Assembly (NCBI GenBank): GCA_905221605.1
Contig: CAJNDS010002236.1
Coordinates: forward strand, 310,001 to 374,000
Source: Symbiodinium natans
Lineage: Eukaryota; Sar; Dinophyceae; Suessiales; Symbiodiniaceae
Reading direction: 5' to 3'
DNA: 64,000 bases
Below the pieces are notes generated by a model, which was not told where the DNA came from, did no database searches, and was given only the letters and a program-made list of their open reading frames with translations. The translations under genes and the position numbers were made by a program. Shown here in pieces: positions 12,437-24,300 of the stretch (position 1 is its first letter; the number at the start of each line of letters is the position of its first letter).

Positions 12437-13410
12437 GGGTTTTGGGTTTTGCTGTAATAGGGCGTAGATGCTGTGAAGGTTAGGATGCAGCAGCGGCTCG
12501 AATGCCTCGTCAGGCGTGAAGAGCAGTTCTGGCCCGATTGTGGAGGGCCATCTAGCACTTGTCTCCCACCCCACGCCGTCCGAGGCGGCAAAGCCACCCA
12601 AGCCTATTCCTGTTAGGGTATAGGCCTAAACTCATGACAATCGCTACTTTCAAAAAAAATCCTTTCCGTCACCGATGGCCACTTTCAGCCAAGGGAAAGG
12701 TTCGAGGCTAGGTCCTCACAGCTGGGAGAGGTTTTAGGTTCGCAGGGTGAGGAGGCTAGGAGGGGGCGGGGAGGGCAGGAGGGTATAGTCAGGGCGGGGG
12801 GGGGAGGGCCAGGAAGAAAGGGGGGCCAGGGGGCCTGGGAGTACCCCCCCGAAAATGCTGGCCACCTTGTGGCACAAGGGGGGGGGGTTCATTGCAAGGG
12901 ACCAGTACTGGTCCCGAGGAGAACGTGTTCCGGTACCGGGCCCAGCGTGGGTGCTACCAACCTCCGGGCTGCAGGAGGCGACCTGGGTCTGCCTAGGCCC
13001 TGAGTTTTGGGTTTAGGGTTAGGGTTTGCGGTGATAGGGCGTAGATGCTGTGAAGGTTAGGTTTGGGAACAAGCTCGAAAGCTTCGTGAGGTGCGAAGAG
13101 CAGCTTTGGCCCGATTGTGGAAGGCCATCTCTCACTTTTCTCCCACCCCACGCCGTCCGAGGCGGCAAAGCCACCCAAACCTATTCCATTTAGGGTTTAG
13201 GACTAAACTCAAGCCAACTGCTTACTTTCCATAAAACTTCTGCATTCCGTCACGTGGTCGCCAGCCTGGTTCAGGTTCACCAATAAAACACAGGCAGAAG
13301 GGCAGCACGTGGGTGCTACCGACCCCCAAGCTGTGGGAGGCGGGCGTTGCGCCATGGAGGTCAAAGGGCTTAAGCGCCGCCTACAGAGGGGCGGCCTAGG
13401 CCCTGAGTTT
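12437..13410. repeat. Diverged tandem duplication
   Basis: 12451-12700 and 13028-13280 are related over most of their length (both contain AGGGCGTAGATGCTGTGAAG and CACGCCGTCCGAGGCGG). A following segment ending GGCCTAGGCCCTGAGTTT also recurs (about 12945-13005 and 13308-13410). On the minus strand both encode GGFAASDGVGWE...RWPSTIGP, with changes. Family unknown. Confidence 0.75.
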
Positions 13411-13439
13411 AGGGTTTAGGGTTTTGGGTTTTGGGTTGG

Positions 13440-13675
13440 GTTAAGGGTTTAGGGCTTAGGGCTTAGGGCTTAGGGCTTAGGGCTTAGGGCTTAGGGCTTA
13501 GGGCTTAGGGCTTAGGGTCTTAGGGCTAGGGTCTAGGGCTAGGGTTTAGGGTTTAGGGTTTAGGGTTTAGGGTTTAGGGTTTAGGGTTTAGGGTTTAGGG
13601 TTTAGGGTTTAGGGTTTAGGGTTTAGGGTTTAGGGTTTAGGGTTTAGGGTTTAGGGTTTAGGGTTTAGGGTTGTG
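13440..13675. repeat. GGGCTTA array followed by a TTTAGGG array
   Basis: About ten GGGCTTA units (13450-13518), then an uninterrupted TTTAGGG run (about 13538-13673). Confidence 0.9.
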
Positions 13676-14069
13676 ATCAAAGGTGGGCAGCTGCGGGCCT
13701 CTAGGGCTCAGGGTCCACGGGCCCTTCGGAAGTCTGAGGCTTGTTGGTTTTGGGATGCACGCCGCCTACTACCGCATCCGAGAAGCTGTTGCCTCAACCC
13801 TAAGCCCTGAACCCTGAACCCTGAAAATTATCCCTAAACCCTAAACCCTAAACCCTAAACCCTAGACCCTAAACCCTAAACCCTAAACCACCCAACCGAC
13901 AGCGAGCGCCTGTCCGTAGCTGACCGTGGCCGTGGAGGGATCTGCGCCACGGGCAGACCAAATCGTAAACCTCGCGCATCGCATGTCGATGTCGTTCTCG
14001 ACCTGTCTGCAACCCTAAACCCTACACGCGGTATAGGGCTTCGGGTTTAGGGCTTAGGGTTTAGGGGGG

Positions 14070-14180
14070 CTTCAGGGCTTGCGATTTGACTCTTTGGAGC
14101 ACAAATTGAGCCCAAAATCTTAGGGACCAGGGCTTGCGATTTGACTCGTTGGAGCAAAAATTGAACCCAAAATGTTGGGG
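14070..14180. repeat. Short tandem duplication
   Basis: Two copies of about 55 bp containing AGGGCTTGCGATTTGACTC and TTGGAGC, differing at a few bases. No function seen. Confidence 0.7.
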
Positions 14181-14745
14181 GCCGTAATGGGGCAATAGGG
14201 CTGTCAAGCCTTGTTGGACTTGGGAACCAGCATAGGAGTATGAGCTAAACCCTACGTTCGTCCCCCCAACTGCCTCTATGACGTCTCCCAACTCGATCTG
14301 GGGCAACGTTGAGGCAATGCGTGTTACCTCGGACTGACCAGCTGCAAGGGTCAACCTCCGTATTCCTCAAGTAACCCGAAAGAGACTGTGGACTCAATTG
14401 CACAGCAAGTGAACCACGATCCTGAGCTCCCTTGACAAACCATAGGGCTTCGGGCGGGTTAACCCATTGGCCGAGCATGGTCGTAAAGCTTTTGGGAGGT
14501 GAGCTTGGGGACATCAAGCAGAATCTTGCAAAAACCGAACCTCTCCACGCAACGGCCCCAGAAGGAAGGACTTGTTGCTTGGGCGTCATTGAATTACATC
14601 TTTTTACCGTCCAACCCTCAACCCTAACCCCTAGACCCTAAACACTATAAACCCTAAACCCTACACCCAAAACCCTCTACCCCTAAACCCTAACCCTTTG
14701 AACCTGAAGCCCCGAGCCCCAAAGGCTGGGCACGCGCTGGTTCAC

Positions 14746-14779
14746 TCGGCTGCACAGGCGTCCCGTGCGGTTGAGGAAC
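14746..14779 (-). CDS. Possible micro-exon
   Basis: GGCTGCAG|G acceptor and CGA|GTGAAC donor bound 34 nt that read FLNRTGRLCSR in one frame. Too short to assign. Confidence 0.3.
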
Positions 14780-15068
14780 CTGCAGCCAGGGCCATCACTT
14801 CTTTTGTGGTTGGCAACTCGGGGCGTTTGAGGCGGTGGGAATCTGAAGTCCGGCTGTTTTAGGGTTTAGGGTTTAGGGTTTAGGGTTTTCGGTTTTCGGT
14901 TTTCGGTTTAGGGATTAGGGTTTAGAGGTTAGGGCAACCGAGGGGCAGAGAGACGATCTGCTGGATGTCGGAAGTCTTGGGCAAGCTCTGCGAGAAGATG
15001 ATGCCAACCTCGGGACGGATGGACCCTGGGTCAACCCCCCCCCCCCCCCCAAAAAAACCCTGAAGCTT

Positions 15069-15120
15069 GTGATGTTCGCCGTTTATACTAACAGTCACCC
15101 TAATTAAGGACTGTGAGTAC
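15069..15120. mobile_element. MITE-like element, copy 3, truncated
   Basis: GATGTTCGCCGTTTATACTA then AACAGT...TTAAGGACTG: left arm and part of the right arm; the outer right end is missing. Confidence 0.55.
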
Positions 15121-15417
15121 CCTGAAGCCTGAACAGGGTTTAGGGCTTCTTGAAATTATGACAGGTGCAGGTCCGGGGAAGGTTTCGAGTCTCTTCCAGC
15201 TTTTCGAAGAACTTCACGATAAAGGGGCTTAAGGCTTTAGGTTTTAGGGCTTAGGGTTTAGGTTGGGTGTAGGTACTCCACCAGGCATGTGGCCCTCCAG
15301 CCCTCTAAAGTCCCTACCAAACATGTATTTAAAAAAACAAAGTCTAGAGTTCAGGGTTTATAGGAGCCTGCACACCCCACCACCCGGCCCTGGGCGGTTA
15401 GGGCATTAGGGTTTATA

Positions 15418-15550
15418 GGGTTTAGGGTTTAGGGTTTAGGTTTAGGGTTTAAGGTTTAGGGTTTAGGGTTTAGGGTTTAGGGTTTAGGGTTTAGGGTTTA
15501 GGGTTTAGGGTTTAGGGTTTAGGGTTTAGGGTTTAGGGTTTAGGGTTTAG
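15418..15550. repeat. TTTAGGG array
   Basis: Long G-strand run just left of exon 15605-15683. Confidence 0.9.
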
Positions 15551-15604
15551 GCCTGGGCTCCTCTGCTCTCTTGGCCGTAAACTATGAACTGGTGTTGGGC
15601 TTAC

Positions 15605-15683
15605 AGGGTTCCTGCCAGCCCTGGGACACCATCTGCTCGGCTCAGCTCCCCGGAGAGAAACGAAACTTGGTACCTCTCCACGC
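15605..15683 (-). CDS. Isolated exon
   Basis: GAAAG|GC acceptor and CT|GTAAGC donor bound 79 nt reading VERYQVSFLSGELSRADGVP. Family not recognised. Telomere-like arrays lie on both sides. Confidence 0.5.
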
Positions 15684-16259
15684 CTTTCAGGGGTTTAGGG
15701 TTTAGGGTTTAGGGTTTGGGGTTTAGGGTTTGGGGTTTAGGGTTTAGGGTTTAGGGTTTAGGGTTTCGGGTTTAGGGTTTGGTTTAGGGTTTAGGGTTTA
15801 GGGTTTAGGGATTAGGGTTTAGGGATTAGGGTTGCGGGTTTAGGGTTTAGGATTTAGGGTTTGGTTTAGGGTTTAGGGTTTAGGGTTCAGGGTTAGGGTT
15901 TATGGTTTAGGGTCTAGGATCCAGGACTGGGGGATTGAGAGTGTGGGGTCCAGGGTTTGGGGTCTAGGGCTTCGGGAAGCTTCGGGAATGAGAGTTTTGT
16001 GGTTGAAGGTCTGGGGCATAGGCTTCAGGGGCTTAGGGTTGAGGCTTGCGGCTTGAATGATGCTTGCTGTGAAGAAACTTCAGATAAGTTACCATGAGCC
16101 GGACAAGGCATGGCTCCCTTCATTTGGTAACTCAGCTTAAGGTTTTGTTTTTCACTTTTTTTCTGAGGGGGAGGGGGGGGGGGGGCAATCCTCCAGAGTC
16201 TTGGGCTTAGGGTTCTCGAGTTTTCCGATCGGAGGTCGTAAAAGTCTGGGCTGAAACAT

Positions 16260-17630
16260 GGCCCGCGCCTTGCTTGTGCACGCGATCTTCCGACACCAGG
16301 GACAGTCGGCCCTTCTGCTTCTTGAGGAAGGACCGCCTGTCTTCCGCAAAGATCTCGGCCTTTCCACGGGCGTGGAAGCGGTGCTGGTGAGGTGCTCCAC
16401 TGCAACTCCCAGCACCGTAGCTCCCACAGCCGCTGAGAGGGGCATCGGGGATGTCGAAGGAGATGGACCTGACGAAATCCCCATAGTCGATGTACTCCGT
16501 GAAGTCCATACGAAGGTGGTCCATGGGCTCTGCTTGGCACACACGACCCACGTAGTCCTTGCACTTGCCGTCCACGAGGTCCACAAGGTCCCTGAAGTCC
16601 TCGTAGTCCGCGGGGCTCGAGCGATCGATCCCCACAGGCAAGGGGATCTTCAGGGGCACGTTGGGCCCTTGGCTCCCGATGGCCCCGAGGTCGGAGGGCT
16701 TGCGGACACCCAGCCTTGGGCTCTGGACAACAGAACTTGAATATTTTAGGTTACCCACAACAAGGGAGGGGGTTTCTTATATAGGAAGTACGACAGGGCC
16801 CTCACGCCAGAACATAAGAGGGCCCATAGTAGTATCTTTTAGAGCACCCGTAATAAGCCAGCAGAAATACGAGAGTGCCCCGTAATGAGCCAGGAGCTTG
16901 AAGGGCAAAGGTGGGATCGTCTCATGGAGCTGCTTCGCCATGCCGAAGACGACCTTCAAGGCCTTCAGCTCCGAGCCCTCTTCCCAAGAGGACATCTTGA
17001 TGCCTTTCATGGCGAAGCAGGGGCTTTTAGGGCTTTGGGGTTTAGGGTTGTAGGGTTTAGGGTGTAGGGTTTAGGGTTTAGGGTTTAGGGTTCAGGGGTT
17101 AGGTATGAACAAAAGAAGAGCAGCAGCAACCCTCAAAAACCGCAACAAGCACGGCGGCGGTGGCAGAGCGGGAACAGCGGCATGAGCAACATAAGTGTGA
17201 GTGGCAAGAGAACTCATGCTGCAAGGAGAACCATAATTCTAATATGAAGAATGGCCAAATGCATAGAATAAGCATCCAGAGAGTCACAACAGTCACCTAG
17301 TGGCAAACAACCACAAGAGACGAACGACACAATAGCAACAGGTGCCAAGAGTGTGCGATTCTCGCTATAGAGATGGAACAATGCGTTTGGGGCCCATGTG
17401 TTAAGCCCCCCGTTTTGATCATGTGGAAACGACCGTACACATCGGGAAGGTGTCTACGGCGCTGAGCTTGTGACGTGGGATGCCCAATTACCTCGGCAAG
17501 CCGGGTCACAGAACAGCGCGAACGGCGAGAGCTGCGCCTCCTGCAGTTGATCTAGGAGCCCTTCGATGGCACATTCGGTGGCAAGTCCACATGGGTCCCA
17601 GCACAGCGCCCAGTCGAAGGAGCGCGTCTG
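16260..17630 (-). CDS. Unrecognised gene, three exons
   Basis: 17492-17630 (start SFDWALCWDPCGLATECAIE, end DPACR, donor GTAATT), 16891-17003 (SSWEEGSELKALKVVFGMAK and PPLPFKLL, GC donor) and 16722 to about 16260 (PADYEDFRDLVDLVDGKC, DFTEYIDYGDFV) join in phase. Third codon positions are strongly G/C, as expected of real coding sequence here. I recognise no family. It follows the KH gene on the same strand and could be its 3' part. The last exon's end is not determined. Confidence 0.6.
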
Positions 17631-18349
17631 CTGCATCGGGACTAAGGTGCTACCGAGGTCTTTGAGGTCACTGTCATTGGCTTGACCTCACTTCGCACAA
17701 TCAGCCACAAGCAGACACACCCAAACCCTGAACCCGAACACCCTGCACCCCCAAACCCGTGAACCCCTAGACCCCTCCACCCCTGAAGCCCTTGAACCCT
17801 TCAACCCCTTGAACCCCCTAAACCCTTAAACCCCCACACCCCTAAACCCTGAAACCCCTAAACCCCTTAGTGCCAAGGGGCTGGAAAACCCTGGCGGAGG
17901 CTGAAGGCCACCGCACATCATCTGATCCTTGAGGGGTTAATAGAAAGTGTAGGGTTCAGGGGTTCAGGGGTTCAGGGCTTAAGGGGTTCAACTTGTATGG
18001 TTTAGCTGGAAAATTCTCTGCTCCAGAGGACCCCCCCAAAAGCCCGAACACCGAAGCCCTAAATCCCTAAAGCCTACCACACCCGAAGTCTGAACCCCCC
18101 ATTCCCTCAACCCGAAACCATAAACCCGAGTTTAGGAATTAGAAATGTGGGTAAGGGTTTACAAAAAAGCTCCTACGTAGCAACTTCTTGGGGCAGAAAA
18201 CCAGAATCCCCCTTTAACCATTAGAGTTTTCAGGTAAGGACATCCCCGAAGCCCCTAAACCCCTAACCCCCAAACCCTAAACCCTACACCCTATTACGCC
18301 CTAACCTAAACCCTAAACCCTAAACCCTAAATCCCTAAATCCCTGAAGC

Positions 18350-21300
18350 CCCAAGCTGTCTGAGCCGCCAAGCCGCGGTCTGTCGCGTCCGGTGCCCGTG
18401 CACCTGAAACCAAAAGGACGGCCAGACCACCTCAAAAGCCTGGCAGGGCTTAGGGGTTTAGGGTTTAGGGCTAGGGTTTAGGGTTTAGGGCTAGGGTTTA
18501 GGGTTTAGGGCTAGGGTTTAGGGTTTAGGGTTGGGGTTTTAGGGTTTTGGGTTTTGGGGGGTTAGGGTTTGGGGTTTTTAACCCTATCGCTCAGGTGTCA
18601 CTCTGATGTCGCTATGATATCGCCTGTGCATCGCAACAGTACATACACAGGGGTACGTCCCAAAATCCATTGAGTTTAGGGTTCCGGGTTAGGGTTTAGG
18701 GAGGACTTCCCCGGGTTTGAAGTTGAAGGGCTTCAGGGCTTTGACTTCAAGGGCTTGGAGGTGCAAGGCGTTGTAGGGTTTAAGGATTACAGGAATGCAG
18801 GATTTACGGGCTTCAGGTTCAAGGGATTCAGAACTCAGGCTTCAAGGGCTTATGGGGCTTGAGGGTTTAGGGTTTAAGGTTTAGGGTGTAGGGTTTAGGG
18901 TTTAGGGTGTAGGGTTTAGGGTTTAGGGTTTAGGGTTTAGGGTTTAGGGTTTGGGGTTTAGGGTTTAGGGTTTCGGGTTAGAGATCAATGAAACCCCCGA
19001 GCTCCCACACCCAGAAGGCCTCGTCGCTTCATAAAGTCCCTCGCCCACGCTCGAGCCAGGGATGCGACGTGCGCGAGTTCATTTCGGGTTTAGGGTTTCG
19101 GGTTTAGGGTTTAGGGTTTAGGGTTTAGGGGTTAGAGGCCGTTATGGGTAAGCTGTAAGGTTTGAGGTTTAGGGTTGAGGGCTTAGGGCCCAATTCGGGT
19201 TTGGGGTTTGGGGGAGGGTTGTGAGTTCGCTCTCCTTTTCTCCCTAAAGCCTAAACCTCAAACCCTAAACTCTAAGCCCTAAACCCCAAAGCCTAAACGC
19301 CAAACCCGAAAGCCCAAACCCGAAACCCAAACCCGAAACTCCAAACCCTAAACCCTAAATACTATTTCCAGGGGCTTTGTGAACTGGAGCTTCTTAGTTT
19401 CCAAAACCTCGGAAACCGCATCGCCAGGGCCCAACAGCTTCAGGGCTTTAGGACTTTTAGGGCTTAGGGGCTCAGGGTTTCCATGGTGACACTAAACCCT
19501 AACCCTACAACCCTAAACCCGAAACCCGAAACCCTAAATGCAAAGAAGCCGAACCCTAAGAGGCGAGGAAGAAGAGTACCACAACCGGGTTCGGGCCTGA
19601 GCGCGGCTCGTCTGGATGATGTTGCGCAGGGTCTCACCGCGATGGCCCATGACCTGGGTGATTTCTGAGGCTCAGTTCCTCCCAGGGTCTCTCAGAGGTA
19701 GGGCTTTTAGGGTTTAGGGTTTAGGGTTTAGGGTTTAGGGTTTAGGGTTTAGGGTTTAGGGTTTAGGGTTTAGGGTTACAGTCGATCTTGCTACGCCCCG
19801 ACTCACTTCTCAGGGTTGAGGCGGCAAGTTCGGGGAATGGGGCTGCAGGGCTTCGAAACCTCAGAGCTCAGGGTGGAGAAGTGGGGCTCCCGAATTCATG
19901 AGCCTGTGAAGGCTGCACCCAAGGGTACCTTGTGGCCCTCAGGGATGCTACAACCAGTGGCTTCCTTCCTTCTCCTCTGCATATGAGGTGCACATATAGG
20001 AACCGAAGATCGCCATCGTCGAGGCTGGGTCAAGAATGTCTCTAGAAACGAGATTGAGGGAAGCGGACTTCGCGTCTCAGCCTGAAGTTGTTAGCCTACA
20101 AGGTATGTACGCCCCTGCTCAGAAACTCAAACACAAATGCTTCGAAACAATCGAAACGATAGCCCCGCATGTAGACCTGAAAGCCCTTAGCCCCCCAAAA
20201 AAGCATATAAACCCAAGCAAAAACGCTGAAACGCTATATGCCCGATAAAGAGGCCCAAGCATCCCACAAACCCTTAAGATAAATGCTCACCCTAAAACCC
20301 CATGCTCTATGAGCGCCACACCCTAAAACCCTAAAACCCTAAACCCCTATAAACTCCAAAGCCTTAAAACCCTAAAGACCTAAAGCCCTAAAACCCTAAC
20401 ATCCTGACACCCTAGCGCCCTAAAACCCTAAAGCCCTAAAGCTGTAAACCCCAGAACGCAGACCCAGAAAAACCCAAAACCCTAAAACCCCCTCCGTCCC
20501 CTGTGCGTCCCCCACGGATCCGAAGAGTTCCGTGGGGACGAGGAGTCGAAGTTTCTGACTCTTCGCCTTCAGGGGCTTGTGGGGGGGGAAGGGGGGGGGT
20601 TGTGAGGAGGGTCTAAACCCTAAACCCGAAACCCGAGACCGTAAGCCCTAAATAAACCCTAAGCCCTAAATCCGAAACCCTAAAACCCTAAATTCTAGAC
20701 CCTAACAGCCTGTCAGGCTTGCAGGGGTTTCGGAGCTTTGGGGTTAGGAGCTTCCGGGGTTGGGCTCAGAAGTTTCAGGAGATGGTTTAGGTTTCAGGGT
20801 TTGGGGGGTTCCGGGCTTAGGCTTTAGGGTTCAGGGTTTGACGGTGTTGGGGTTTAGGGTTAGTCGGGCTTATGGATTTGGGGCGTAGCGGAACCAGGAA
20901 AGGTGTCCTTAAACCCTAAACCCTGAACCCTAAACCCTAAACCCTGACCCCTAAACCCTAAACCTCCGAGTTTTGATAGGAGGCCTCTGGCCGGGAGGCC
21001 AGGTCTTCAAGCACCTCATCAGGTTGCAGGTCTAGGGTTTAGGGTTTAGGGTTTAGGGTTTAGGGTTTAGGGTTTAGGGTTTCGGGTTTCGGGATGCGGG
21101 TTTAGAGTTTAGGGTTTAGGGCTTTTTGGGGAAGGCGAAGGTCGATAAGGGTTTGTATAGGGTTTGGGGTGTTCCGATTAAGGATTTAGGGGTTTAAGGC
21201 TTACATGGGGTTTGGAAGGTTTCTGGGCTTTGGGTCGAGGGTGAGGGTCTAGTCTTAGGTGTGGAAGCCGAAGCAAAGTTTGGACCCGTGTCTGAAAGCC

Positions 21301-21379
21301 CTAAACCCTGAACCCTAAACCCTAAGCCCTATAGAGCCCTTACTGGGCCACTCGCCAGCTGCACGACTTTTAGCCGCTC
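18350..21379 (-). CDS. KH gene: KH domain 4 and following exons
   Basis: 21344-21379 and 20964-21031 (LQPDEVLEDLASRPEASYQN) lead into 20516-20566 (KLRLLVPTELFGS) and 19597-19653 (VMGHRGETLRNIIQTSRAQ), a KH strand and GHRG loop split by an intron. About 18350-18403 reads VHGHRTRQTAAWRLRQ after a TTTTGGTTTCAG acceptor and may be strand 3/helix 3. The 20964 donor is GAG|GTTTAGGG and the 21031 acceptor is CCCTAG, both inside telomere-like repeat. Confidence 0.7.
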
Positions 21380-24300
21380 CTTGCAGACATCAGGCTTGGA
21401 GCAGGAACGCTTGGGGCTTAGGGAGTTAAAGGTTTAGGGTTAAAAGGTTTAGGGTTTAGGGTTCAAAGTTTTAAGGTTTAGGGTTTAGGCTTTCGGGCTG
21501 TAAGGATTTTGAGGGTTTCTTGGGTTTGGGGATGGTGGCAATGTCAATAATTGGTTTTTCCCTACGTGTCCGTTTGTACTTTGGGTTTGGGGCCTGGGCT
21601 CTACACCCAAAACCCTAGACCCTAAACCCCTGCGCAAGGCTGAACTCCTACCACTCTGCGTGTGCCGTGATGTGGCGGCCCTTTCCCATGCCTCCAGGCT
21701 TGCAAAGGAGATGTCCAGGACTCGCTCCTCAAGTATGTTGGGAGTTTAGGGTTTGGGGTGTAGGGTTTAGGGGTTTACGGGTTTAGGGCTTGGGGTTTCG
21801 GGTTCAGGGTTAGGGGATGTCGGGGCTTTAGGGCTTAGGGATTTGAAGGTTTCAGGATCAGGGTTTGGTTTAAGGTTTGCGATTCAGAGCCTAGCTGCTG
21901 GCAAAGTCAAGGCATCGGCGGCCGCAATACCTCAACCTTGAAGTAGACAAGCCTCCAAACCCTCCCTGAACCCGAAACCCTAAACCCAACACCCGACCCC
22001 CATTTCCTCTGGGTCGAAAGGCGGGGCGTCAGCGTCGCCCATGTTCACCTGGAGCTTTGGGCTTCGAGGCTTCCTGTTGAAGCCCCAAAAGGCCCTGAGC
22101 CTCCGGCGCTCTTTGCAACAAAGTACAATAACTGAGTTTAGGGTTTAGGGTCTAGGGTTTAAGGAGATTGCGGAAAGTGGAATCAATGAACATGGCAGGG
22201 TGGTCTGAACATTCAGCTACGGCAGCGGAATCCCTCAAGAGAGAACACGCCTTTGACAACTTCCTTCCGGCCGGGATTTACTCAACGGAATTGATCAGCT
22301 CTTCGGCTCCTGAGAGTTACCATGATGGCACCTCCAATCGAGGCGTTGAGTAAACGAATGCATAGGGTCCCACAACCTCCCCCGAAGGGGCACCCTCCTG
22401 CTGCACACGACTTCAACCCCGAAAGCACGACCCGAACCCTAAACCCTAAACCCTGAACCCTGCACCCCGAACCCTGAACCCGAAACTCACTTTGGGGCAA
22501 ATCCAAGGGCTCAGCTTTGGCGTGATCACGAAGGCGCGCAATTTTGTTGCCTGCTGGAGTCTCCACACAAGCCCTTGTTTGCTTGGGGGTTCTGGGTTGA
22601 AGGCTTGGGGTTTAGGGTTCAGGGTTCAGGGTTCAGGGTTCAGGGTTCAGGGTTCAGGGTGTAGGGTTTAGGGTTTAGGGTTTAGGGTTTAGGGTTCAGG
22701 GTTTAGGGTTTAGGGTTTAGGGTTTAGGGTTTAGGGTTTAGGGTTTAGGGTTGGATCCCTCACTCCAAAAACGAGAGAGAGAGGGAGGCAGAGCGAGGGA
22801 GGGAGGGACAGACCGAGGGAGAGAAAGAGAGAGACAGAGGGCATGGAACCCCGTTCTCCGGTCTCAAACCTTCGGAACTCTACACCACCCGGCCTTTCCT
22901 TCCCACCACCCAGGCAGCATCCTCCTTGGCAATGAGGAGCCTCACTGGCACCTCGCGACAATGCGAAGCTGAAAGGACAAGGTTTAAGGCTTGGGGTTTA
23001 GGGATTTGGGTTTGAGGTTTGGGGTTTGGGGTTTAAGGTTTAGGGTTTCGGGTTTCGGGGACATTGACGCGGCTTAGAGCTCAGAATTTAGGATTTAGGG
23101 TTGGGGTTTAGCTGAATGTTAGCTGACAGGTGGAAGGGTAGTCTACCCCCCATCCCCGTGTCATGTGCACCCTAAACCCTAAAACCCTATTTCGAAAAAT
23201 AATGGCGAAAACCAGAACCTCTAAACCCCAAACCCAAACCCAAAACCCCAAAACCCCAAAACCCAAAACCCCAAAACCCCAAAACCCCAAAACCCCAAAA
23301 CCCCAAAACCCGAAAACCCCAAAACCCCAAAACCCCAAAACCCCAAAACCCCAAAACCTCAAACTCCCGAGCCCTTAACGCTAAACCCTAAACCCGAAAC
23401 CCTAAACCACAAGAAACGCCTCCTTCTTGTCCCTGTCGCGGGGGGCGCGCGGCGCACTGAAGAGGCTGCCTCTCTGGGGGTCGCCAGGAGGGACTGCGGA
23501 GGGCTTCAGGGGGCTTCTAGGGCTTTGAAGTTTAGGGTTTCGGGTTTAGGGCTTAGGGTTTAGGGTTTAGGGTCTAGGTTTTAGGGTTTAGGGCTTAGGG
23601 TTTGGGGTCTTAAAAGTTCAGGGTTCCGGGTTTAGGGTGCTGGGTTTCGGGTTTAGGGTTTAGGGGGCTGAGTTGCAAGAGGAATAAGTTGTCTCAAGAG
23701 CGTTGAGCGTTTTACTGGCTCGAGGGTCAGGGTTTAGGATTTAGGGGCTGTCGGATGATCGGCATGGGACCCAATCGGCGTTCTCGGGGTTTAGGGACTA
23801 TGGTTTAGGGTTTAGGGTTTAGGGTTTAGGGTTTAGGGTTTAGGGTTTAGGGGTTAGGGTTTAGTTAGGGTTTAGGGTTTAGGGTTTAGGGATCTTCCGT
23901 GGTGGCAGCTGCGGCCAAAGCTCGCAAACCCACATCCTCAACCCTCCCAAGCCCTGTTCAGAAACACTAAACCCTCGGCCCGAAACCCTAAACCCTAAAC
24001 CCTAAACCCTAAACCCTAAACCCGAAACCCTAAACCCTAAACCCTAAACCCTAAACCCTAAACCTAAACCCTAAACCCAGGCACCCGGGCCTCCTGTGCT
24101 GAAGCCACCGGACTCCCGCAGCTCGAAGTGGTCCGGAACCTTGAGCACACCACCTGGCACAAGGGCTTGGGGTTTAGGGTTTAGGGTTTAGGGTTTAGGG
24201 TTTAGGGTTTGGGGTTTAGGGTTTGGGGTTTCGGGTTTAGGGTTTAGGGTTTGGGGTTTGCGGTTTTGGGTTTGGGGTTTTGGGTTTAGGGTGTTGGGCT

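Noticed and set aside
23108-23378. Repetitive Pro/Lys or Gly/Phe proteins
   Set aside because: Translation of the CCCCAAAA array; no coding evidence.
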